Assembly: GCA_030640045.1 (NCBI GenBank)
Contig: DAOWKF010000056.1
Coordinates: 1-6,208 of the forward strand
Source: Candidatus Omnitrophota bacterium
GTDB lineage: Bacteria; NPL-UPA2; BS750m-G34
Length of the DNA: 6,208 bases
Direction: 5' to 3'
Below the pieces are notes generated by a model. The model did no database searches. It saw only the letters and a list, made by a program, of their open reading frames with translations, and was not told the origin of the DNA. This document shows, in pieces, positions 1-5,178 of the stretch; position 1 is the stretch's first letter, and every line of letters starts with the position of its first letter. A program made the translations under genes and the position numbers.

Positions 1-1359
1 AACGTAAAAAAAGGGGACAGGCTGCTTTTAATGGCCCCTAACAGCCATCACTTTGTCATAGGATATTTTGCAATACTTAAGGCCGGAGGGGTTGTTGTGC
101 CTGTGAATACCTTTTTCCGGGAGGAGGAAGTTGGATTTATTCTAAGTCATTCCGGCGCAACAGCCGCTATTATATCCAGTGTTTTTGAAGAAAGGTTTAA
201 AGGGATTAGGAAAGACCTCCCTCACCTTAAAAATATAATAAGCCTTGGGAAGGAATCTGATTTTAAAAAAGAGAGCCCTGAGAATACAGGCATTGAAAGT
301 GAGCCCGAAGATACTGCTGCAATCATCTATACCTCCGGGACAACAGGGAGGCCCAAGGGCGCTATGCTTACGCATTTAAATTTGACATCGAATATCTCTT
401 CTTGTATTGAGGCCTTTGGTTCGACAAGTCCTGAAGTAATGCTCTGCGTGCTTCCGTTATTCCATGCATTTGGCGCAACCGTGTGCATGCTTTTTCCTAT
501 TTCTATTGGGTCAAAGGTAGTTATTATGAAACGTTTTCATCCCAATGAGGTCCTGCAGAATATTAATAATGAAAAGGTTACCATCTTTGCAGCTGTCCCG
601 ACTATGTATGCCATGCTCCTGCAGACCGGAGATTTAAGTGGGATGGATTTTTCTTCCTGGAGACTTGCCATTTCCGGCGGGGCAGCAATGCCGCTTGAAA
701 TTATGAAAAGGTTCGAAGAAAAATTTCCGGTTCTCATTTATGAAGGAGACGGCCCTACGGAATGTTCTCCTGTTACGTCCACCAATCCCATAGGTGGAAG
801 GCGCAAGCCGGGCTCTATAGGACTGCCTGTGCCTGAGGTAGAGATGCGGATCGTGGATGAGAAGGGAGATGTGCTTTCGGTCAATGAGATCGGCGAGATT
901 GTAGTTAAGGGTCCGAATGTCATGAAGGGATATTTCAAAGACCCGCAGGCGACAAAAGAATCTATAAAGGATGGGTGGTTCCATACAGGCGATATGGGCA
1001 AGGTTGATGAGGAGGGCTATTTTTATATCATAGACCGCAAAAAGGACATGGTCAATGTCGGAGGGCTCAATGTATATCCCAGAGAGGTAGAAGAGGTTAT
1101 CTATACACATCCAAAGGTTCAGCATGCAGCAGTTATAGCTGTCCCTGACAGGAAGGGGATGAGAGGAGAAATTCCAAAGGCATTTATTATTCTTAAGGAA
1201 GGAGAGGAGATGGCTCCTCGTGATCTTATTCAGTACTGTCATAAGAAGCTGGCAGGCTATAAAATCCCGCGGGATGTAGAGTTCTGCTTGACCCTGCCCA
1301 TGACAGCCACCGGTAAGATACAGAAAAGGGTTTTGAAGGAGAAGGAATGGTCAGGCTAA
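1..1359 (+). CDS. AMP-forming acyl-CoA ligase (long-chain fatty acid-CoA ligase-like), 5' end missing
   Basis: ANL-superfamily adenylating enzyme, expected to activate a carboxylic acid with ATP and join it to CoA. The reading frame is open from base 1, and the residues before the ATG at 31 (NVKKGDRLLL) match the family's usual GVKKGDRV segment, so the gene starts before the window and that ATG is internal. Of the 452 residues visible, the P-loop-like A3 motif YTSGTTGRPKGAM begins at residue 110. The A5 motif appears as DGPTE (250-254) instead of the commoner YGxTE. The A7 motif GWFHTGD ends at Asp331, the ATP-ribose ligand, and DRKKD follows at 345-349 before the hinge to the C-terminal lobe. 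The adenylation lysine of the A10 motif is Lys439 in TGKIQKR. Family members are about 500-560 residues, so roughly 50-100 are missing. All core motifs are intact and the enzyme is probably active. The acyl substrate cannot be read from the sequence; a fatty acid is the likeliest guess. Confidence 0.93.
   Translation, partial: NVKKGDRLLLMAPNSHHFVIGYFAILKAGGVVVPVNTFFREEEVGFILSHSGATAAIISSVFEERFKGIRKDLPHLKNIISLGKESDFKKESPENTGIESEPEDTAAIIYTSGTTGRPKGAMLTHLNLTSNISSCIEAFGSTSPEVMLCVLPLFHAFGATVCMLFPISIGSKVVIMKRFHPNEVLQNINNEKVTIFAAVPTMYAMLLQTGDLSGMDFSSWRLAISGGAAMPLEIMKRFEEKFPVLIYEGDGPTECSPVTSTNPIGGRRKPGSIGLPVPEVEMRIVDEKGDVLSVNEIGEIVVKGPNVMKGYFKDPQATKESIKDGWFHTGDMGKVDEEGYFYIIDRKKDMVNVGGLNVYPREVEEVIYTHPKVQHAAVIAVPDRKGMRGEIPKAFIILKEGEEMAPRDLIQYCHKKLAGYKIPRDVEFCLTLPMTATGKIQKRVLKEKEWSG
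1335..1341 (+). promoter_or_regulatory. Ribosome binding site of the small basic ORF
   Basis: GAAGGAG lies five bases before the ATG at 1347, inside the last codons of the ligase gene. It is a near-ideal Shine-Dalgarno sequence at a good distance, and it is the main reason to treat the following 46-codon ORF as translated. Confidence 0.55.
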
Positions 1360-1487
1360 AGTCCCGTTTGGGGATAAAAATTCGGCGGAGATGGAAAATA
1401 AATCCCAAGACAAAGGTAAAGAAAAGTGGTAAAATATATAATCGTAAGAAGTTAAAGGAGAAAAACCGTGCAGAAAAAAGTAGATGA
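1347..1487 (+). CDS. Small, highly basic protein of 46 residues (uncharacterised)
   Basis: This ORF begins MVRLKSRLGI and ends with a TGA at 1485-1487. I do not recognise a named family. It contains 21 Lys/Arg and only two acidic residues, with one Trp (16), an Asn-Pro (19-20) and a Tyr (31). The segment RRRWKINPKTKVKKSGKIY (13-31) looks like an ordered basic motif and not random translation. The ATG follows a strong Shine-Dalgarno sequence by five bases. The ORF overlaps the ligase by 13 bases and the DUF1844 gene by 20, so it fills what would otherwise be a 108-base gap in a compact array. A nucleic-acid-binding or ribosome-associated role would fit the charge, but that is inference. The alternative is a chance ORF in A-rich leader sequence, since AAA and AAG codons are favoured by such composition. 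Conservation in relatives would decide. Confidence 0.5.
   Translation: MVRLKSRLGIKIRRRWKINPKTKVKKSGKIYNRKKLKEKNRAEKSR
1454..1460 (+). promoter_or_regulatory. Ribosome binding site fixing the GTG start of the DUF1844 gene
   Basis: AAAGGAG stands seven bases before the GTG at 1468. An in-frame TAA at 1453-1455 leaves no room for an earlier start, so the GTG is chosen with good confidence. Confidence 0.7.
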
Positions 1488-1824
1488 ATCCTGGAAGGAA
1501 GATATACAGAAAGAAAAAGACAAAAAAGAAGCTAAAGAGGAAGGTAAAGAAGAAGCTAAAGAAGAAGGGCAGCTGCCGGAGGCTGATTTTCGTAATTTTA
1601 TAACGGGCCTCGTTATGCAGTGCTTTATGTTTATGGGAGAGATCCCCGACCCTGTTAGCAAGAAAAAGCAAAAGAATGTCCCTCAGGCCAAATATATTAT
1701 TGATACTATTATGATGCTTCGCGAGAAGACCCGGGGGAACCTCTCTAAAGAAGAAGAGGGCTTATTGGAGGGCGCTGTGCATGAGCTCCAGATGAGATAT
1801 GTGAAGTTAGAGAAGGATATCTGA
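1468..1824 (+). CDS. DUF1844 family protein with Lys/Glu-rich N-terminal tail
   Basis: A protein of 118 residues with a GTG start. Residues 1-34 are almost wholly charged (Lys, Glu, Asp) and contain an imperfect repeat, KEAKEEG then KEEAKEEG, probably a flexible or helical tail. From residue 36 the sequence follows the DUF1844 pattern: LPEADFRNFITGL, a hydrophobic helix, MGEIPDP (56-62), a helix ending MLREKTRGNLSKEEEGLLE, and a closing LQMRYV. The molecular function of DUF1844 is not established; members are small, apparently soluble helical proteins. The stop codon overlaps the next start by one base (TGATG), which indicates translational coupling to the zinc-ribbon membrane protein. The family call is from pattern memory and looks strong in residues 36-112. 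Confidence 0.82.
   Translation: MQKKVDESWKEDIQKEKDKKEAKEEGKEEAKEEGQLPEADFRNFITGLVMQCFMFMGEIPDPVSKKKQKNVPQAKYIIDTIMMLREKTRGNLSKEEEGLLEGAVHELQMRYVKLEKDI
1525..1569 (+). repeat. Imperfect in-frame tandem repeat coding KEAKEEG / KEEAKEEG
   Basis: Two adjacent units of 21 and 24 bases differ by one inserted GAA codon and a few synonymous changes (gag/gaa, ggt/ggg). They lie in the charged N-terminal tail of the DUF1844 protein. This looks like local duplication by slippage in a low-complexity, purine-only stretch. Confidence 0.6.
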
Positions 1825-2498
1825 TGTTTTGTAAATTTTGCGGGGCAGTGAATCCGGATGAGGCCAATTTCTGCGGGAACTGCAGTAAACAACTCAGAAA
1901 AACACTTTTACCTTACAGGCGTAAAAAAGGGCGCGGCGCAATGAAAATAATTATAGTATTGGTTTTTTTTCTGACACTTGGCACATACCTATCATACCTT
2001 GTTTTTGAAGACGACACATTTGCGTACATAAAAAGACCGGGGCCTTTAAGGGGAAAAATAGATGTTATCAAAAATGCCGGCTCACGAAGCGAACTGGATA
2101 AAAAACGAGTTATAACTTTTTATTTAAAAGTTACTCCCGAAGAAATAGACGGATATCTAAACGAAGAATTGTTTAAGAAAACCAACACAGGATTCAGGAC
2201 TATCCGCACACGGCTTTTGGATAAGGAGATAGAAGTAGCTCTCGCCGTTGATTTTTTACGTATACCAAGTATGTTCAGGGTCAGGATCAGGCCGGAAAAG
2301 AGTAAAGGAGAATTGACCATCTCCACTTCAAGCATACGCCTTGGCAGTTTACCTATCCCTCATTCCCTTTACCCGGCTATATACCGCCGTTATCCCTGGC
2401 TTAATATCGAGCGCCTGATGAAGTTAAGCGGAGTTAAGTTGAAAGACATCAGGATAGGCAGCGGTTTTATCATTTTTAGAGGGGTCTGGTCAACATGA
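1824..2498 (+). CDS. Zinc-ribbon protein with one transmembrane anchor (uncharacterised)
   Basis: A protein of 224 residues. Residues 1-23 form a double-CxxC zinc ribbon (Cys3, Cys6, Cys17, Cys20) of the short N-terminal type seen in many bacterial membrane proteins. A basic stretch, YRRKKGRGAMK (31-41), precedes a single hydrophobic segment at about 42-60, so the positive-inside rule places the ribbon in the cytoplasm and residues 61-224 outside the membrane. The outer part contains VTPEEIDGYLNEEL followed by beta-rich sequence with RIRPEKSKGELTIS and RLGSLPIP. This recalls single-pass proteins with DUF2140-like outer domains, but the resemblance is weak and I make no family call. The ATG follows AGAAGGA by six bases. 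The gene overlaps the DUF1844 stop by one base and the epimerase start by four (ATGA). Function is unknown. Confidence 0.8.
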   Translation: MFCKFCGAVNPDEANFCGNCSKQLRKTLLPYRRKKGRGAMKIIIVLVFFLTLGTYLSYLVFEDDTFAYIKRPGPLRGKIDVIKNAGSRSELDKKRVITFYLKVTPEEIDGYLNEELFKKTNTGFRTIRTRLLDKEIEVALAVDFLRIPSMFRVRIRPEKSKGELTISTSSIRLGSLPIPHSLYPAIYRRYPWLNIERLMKLSGVKLKDIRIGSGFIIFRGVWST

Positions 2499-3442
2499 TA
2501 CTGGTAACCGGCGGGGCAGGTTTTATTGGTTCGCATCTAATAGAGTCCCTGGTTCAAAAAGGGGAAGAGGTGTTATGTCTTGATAATTTTGATAAATTTT
2601 ATGCCCCTGAAATAAAAGAGAAGAATATAGCGGCTGTCCTTAAAAAACGAAATTTTGTTCTGATAAGAGGTGATATAAGAGACGAAAAATGTCTTAAAGA
2701 TATCTTTGGACGCTTTCCAATAGAGAAGGTGGTGCATCTCGCTGCGAGGGCGGGTGTAAGGGCATCGCTTAAAGACCCCATTTTATACGCAAACGTAAAC
2801 ATTAGCGGGACGTTACGGCTCCTTGAATTTTCTCAAAAAAAGAAGGTTCGTTCTTTTATTCTTGGTTCTTCTTCTTCGGTATATGGGGTTGGCGCCAAAG
2901 TCCCTTTTAATGAAGATGACCCGTTACTGAATCCCATCTCTCCCTATGCTGTCTCCAAAATAGCTTCGGAATTTTATGGCAGGCTATTTCACCAGACATA
3001 TGGATTACCGATAATTATCCTTCGGTTTTTTACTGTCTATGGCCCGAGGCAGAGGCCGGAGATGGCTATACATAAATTTACCGGGCTTATGGAAAGTGGA
3101 GAAGAGATTCCGGTTTTTGCGGGAGGAAAAACAGAACGGGATTATACATATGTGGATGACATAGTCGGAGGGATCCTGAACGCCCTTGAAAAAGGCTTTG
3201 GTTTTGAGATTTTTAATCTCGGCGATTCGCGGACAGTAAAATTGCCCTATCTTATTTCCATCCTTGAGGCTGAATTAGGAAAGAAGGCAAAGATTAAAAA
3301 TTTTCCTGACCAGCCGGGAGATATGCCTGTTACCTATGCGGATATTACCAGGGCCGGAGAGATGCTTTCCTACAGCCCCGGGGTGCAGATCGAAGATGGG
3401 ATAAAGAGGTTTGTAAAGTGGTACAGACAAAAAAATTATTAA
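2495..3442 (+). CDS. NAD-dependent nucleotide-sugar epimerase/dehydratase (extended SDR)
   Basis: A complete extended short-chain dehydrogenase of 315 residues, acting in the cytoplasm on a nucleotide sugar. The Rossmann dinucleotide motif GGAGFIG is at 6-12, and Asp30 at the end of the second strand is the likely NAD ribose ligand. HLAARAGVR is at 81-89, the serine cluster GSSSSVYG at 124-131, and the catalytic YAVSK is at 151-155 (Tyr151, Lys155). The substrate-binding parts include RFFTVYGPRQRPEMAI (177-192) and ERDYTYVDD (214-222). The RFFTVYGPRQRP form is typical of the UDP-glucuronate 4-epimerase / UDP-GlcNAc 4-epimerase side of the family, which is my best guess; other 4-epimerases or a dehydratase cannot be excluded. 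It is somewhat short (relatives are about 310-350). An AGAGGGG ribosome site lies ten bases before the ATG. The likely role is supplying a sugar for surface glycan. Confidence 0.9.
   Translation: MILVTGGAGFIGSHLIESLVQKGEEVLCLDNFDKFYAPEIKEKNIAAVLKKRNFVLIRGDIRDEKCLKDIFGRFPIEKVVHLAARAGVRASLKDPILYANVNISGTLRLLEFSQKKKVRSFILGSSSSVYGVGAKVPFNEDDPLLNPISPYAVSKIASEFYGRLFHQTYGLPIIILRFFTVYGPRQRPEMAIHKFTGLMESGEEIPVFAGGKTERDYTYVDDIVGGILNALEKGFGFEIFNLGDSRTVKLPYLISILEAELGKKAKIKNFPDQPGDMPVTYADITRAGEMLSYSPGVQIEDGIKRFVKWYRQKNY
3404..3409 (+). promoter_or_regulatory. Ribosome binding site for the GTG start of the flippase-like gene
   Basis: AAGAGG lies eight bases before the GTG at 3418, inside the 3' end of the epimerase gene. 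It supports the GTG and a 25-base overlap between the two genes. Confidence 0.5.
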
Positions 3443-4386
3443 TACTTTTATTAAAGGTCTGTGTAAGCTTAGGGCTTATCAGTTGTCTCCTATGGAAGGT
3501 AGGTATAAAAAACCTGATAGATAGTTTAGCAGGTATAAATCCCCTGCACCTGGTTCTGGCTGCTGTTGTAATGTTTCTTCTTCTTACATTAGCAGCGCTG
3601 CGCTGGCGCCTGTGTCTCTCAGCTCAGGGTATTCATATAAGTGTCGGGAGTACTCTTAATTATTCTCTCATTGGTTTCTTTTTTAATAATTTTGCTCCTT
3701 CTACAGTCGGAGGGGATGTTGCCAAGGGGGTTATGGTAAGTCGCTTTTCTAAAAAGAAATTAGGCACAGCTATTTCAATAGTCATGGACCGCTTGATCGG
3801 GTTTCTGGCTACAGGTCTTATGGCGCTTTTTGCGCTTGCAGTAAGTTTTAACCTCCCGCTTGATAACAGGCTGAGATTGGCAATCCTTTTATTTGCCGGT
3901 CTTGTCATGCTCCTGCTTTTTTTAGTCTTTCATAAAGGTCTCTCCCATAAGGCAGCCGGTTTTTTGTCCTCTCACCATCTTCAAAATGTTGCCGATAAGA
4001 TTGTCTCTGTTTCTAACGCTATTTCTATTTATCGCACATATCCTAATTTTATTAAAAAGGCATTGGTTCTTTCTCTTGGGATGCAGATAGGGAATATTTC
4101 TGCCGGTTATCTCCTTGCCCTGGGCCTGGGTATAAAAATTTCTTTTTTGTATTTCGTAGTATTTACCCCGCTTATTATGGCGGTTATGTCTATACCGATT
4201 TCATTGAATGGGTTAGGCCTGAGGGAGGGGGCCTATGTAGGTTTTTTCAGTCTGGCCGGCGTTCCCAAGGAAGGGTCATTGGCTATTTCTATTGCGTATT
4301 ATGCAATCGTCCTGTTTGTGAGTTTGATAGGCGGAGGCCTGTTGCTCCGCTCCGGGTTTAAAAAGAGAAAGGAAAAAAATGATTGA
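3418..4386 (+). CDS. YbhN/LPG-synthase-TM family integral membrane protein (flippase-like)
   Basis: A polytopic inner-membrane protein of 322 residues from the UPF0104/COG0392 family, related to the membrane domain of lysylphosphatidylglycerol synthase. About seven or eight hydrophobic segments are visible, near 7-26, 43-62, 80-92, 118-144, 152-171, 214-236, 242-260 and 287-310. The family signature appears as NNFAPSTVGGDVAKGVMVSRF-like sequence at 90-110, with Pro94 and the Gly-Gly-Asp at 98-100. SIVMDRLIGF (120-129) and IPISLNGLGLREG (259-271) are the other conserved blocks. The protein ends in a basic tail. Family members are linked to lipid or glycolipid translocation, and many lie in glycan loci; no transported substrate can be read here. 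There is no soluble aminoacyl-transferase domain, so it is not a full MprF. The GTG start gives a 25-base overlap with the epimerase, and the stop overlaps the next gene by eight bases. Confidence 0.88.
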   Translation: MVQTKKLLILLLKVCVSLGLISCLLWKVGIKNLIDSLAGINPLHLVLAAVVMFLLLTLAALRWRLCLSAQGIHISVGSTLNYSLIGFFFNNFAPSTVGGDVAKGVMVSRFSKKKLGTAISIVMDRLIGFLATGLMALFALAVSFNLPLDNRLRLAILLFAGLVMLLLFLVFHKGLSHKAAGFLSSHHLQNVADKIVSVSNAISIYRTYPNFIKKALVLSLGMQIGNISAGYLLALGLGIKISFLYFVVFTPLIMAVMSIPISLNGLGLREGAYVGFFSLAGVPKEGSLAISIAYYAIVLFVSLIGGGLLLRSGFKKRKEKND

Positions 4387-4549
4387 CAAGGAACTTCTGG
4401 ATATACTTGCATGTCCGGCATGTAAGGCAGATGTAAAACTGGAAAATGATAAAATCGTCTGTGTTAGTTGCGGCAGGCGTTATCCTGTGCGGGAAGGGAT
4501 ACCGGTAATGCTCATTGATGAAGCAGAACTTCCTGAGAAAGATATTTGA
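4379..4549 (+). CDS. Trm112-like / UPF0434 small zinc-binding protein
   Basis: A 56-residue protein beginning MIDKELLDILACPACKADV. It has the Trm112/UPF0434 layout: LLDILACPAC (Cys12, Cys15), a short beta hairpin, CVSCGRRYPVREGIPVMLIDEAE (Cys28, Cys31), and an acidic tail. The four cysteines should bind one zinc. Eukaryotic and archaeal Trm112 proteins activate methyltransferases; the bacterial UPF0434 group is poorly characterised and is often found beside lipid A or glycan genes. No methyltransferase lies in this window. An AAAGGA ribosome site sits five bases before the ATG. The gene overlaps the flippase-like gene by eight bases, and its TGA overlaps the TTG start of the deacetylase homologue. 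Length is normal for the family (about 55-65). Confidence 0.88.
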   Translation: MIDKELLDILACPACKADVKLENDKIVCVSCGRRYPVREGIPVMLIDEAELPEKDI

Positions 4550-5178
4550 AAGTCCTTACCTACCATAGGGTCAACAGTGTTGACTCAGACCCTCTGACTG
4601 TAAAGACAGAGATGTTTTTACGCCATCTTGACTACTTTGAAAATAGAGGTTTTAGTTTTATTTCCCCGGAGGAGCTTATCAGTAACAATAAATGCAAAGG
4701 GAAGCGCGTGCTTCTAACTTTTGAACATGGTTTCCACACCGGCTATGAAGTAATCTTACCCCTTCTTAAGGCAAAAAAATACCCTGCTATATTTTTTGTT
4801 GCAACGGATTTTATAGGAAAAGATGGGATGCTTAGCTTTGACCAGATCAGGTCTCTTCGAAGCTCAGGCTTTAGCATAGGCTCCCATACCATATCTCACC
4901 CGCGCCTTACGCGTATACCCATGGCCAGGGCAAAAAAAGAGATAGAAGACTCCAAAAAACTTCTGGAAAATTATGCGGGGGAGAAGGTAGATTTTTTTTC
5001 TTATCCATATAGTGATTTAAACGGGGATATTATAAATCTTGTAAAAGAGGCTGGTTACAAGGCAGGATTTTTAATCTCTCCGTGGTGGAGACGTTATAGA
5101 TATTCGGAATGGACAATACCGCGATGCGGGCTCTATCACGGCACGAATTTTCTTCTCTTCAGACTCAAGATGCTATAA
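4546..5178 (+). CDS. Polysaccharide deacetylase homologue (NodB/CE4 fold) with altered catalytic motif
   Basis: A 210-residue protein starting at TTG. A stop at 4534-4536 blocks anything earlier, and the opening MKVLTYHRV matches the family's N-terminal strand, so the TTG is firm. NodB-fold enzymes remove N- or O-acetyl groups from sugars using Asp-His-His metal binding. Here the first motif, normally TFDDG, reads TFEHG (Glu60, His61), so both the usual catalytic-base Asp and the metal-ligand Asp are replaced. The second motif SHTISH is intact (His114, His118), as is SYPY (152-155) in place of RxPY. GYKAGFLISPWW (170-181) and GLYHGTN (195-201) correspond to the C-terminal motifs. No signal peptide is seen, which is common in this sub-group. 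The fold call is strong; activity is uncertain because of the first motif. It follows the Trm112-like gene with a TTGA overlap and ends inside the converging uxaC gene. Confidence 0.87.
   Translation: MKVLTYHRVNSVDSDPLTVKTEMFLRHLDYFENRGFSFISPEELISNNKCKGKRVLLTFEHGFHTGYEVILPLLKAKKYPAIFFVATDFIGKDGMLSFDQIRSLRSSGFSIGSHTISHPRLTRIPMARAKKEIEDSKKLLENYAGEKVDFFSYPYSDLNGDIINLVKEAGYKAGFLISPWWRRYRYSEWTIPRCGLYHGTNFLLFRLKML

Noticed and set aside
31..33. ATG at 31 as the start of the acyl-CoA ligase
   Set aside because: The frame is open to base 1 and the residues before the ATG match the family, so the true start is upstream of the window.
634..1242. Long minus-strand open frame opposite the ligase
   Set aside because: It is antisense to conserved adenylation motifs and its translation shows no recognisable domain; it is a shadow of the ligase frame.
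1437..1442. TATAAT hexamer upstream of the DUF1844 gene as a -10 promoter element
   Set aside because: No -35 box is found at a usual distance (a GACA-containing match is 24 bases away), the region is A/T-rich, and it lies inside the candidate small basic ORF.
1351..1671. Minus-strand open frame with a Phe-rich, membrane-like translation
   Set aside because: The Phe/Leu/Ser run is only the complement of the Lys/Glu-rich DUF1844 tail; there is no supporting start site or family match.
3418..4386. Flippase-like gene as a full MprF lysyl-phosphatidylglycerol synthase
   Set aside because: Only the membrane domain is present; the soluble aminoacyl-transferase domain is absent.
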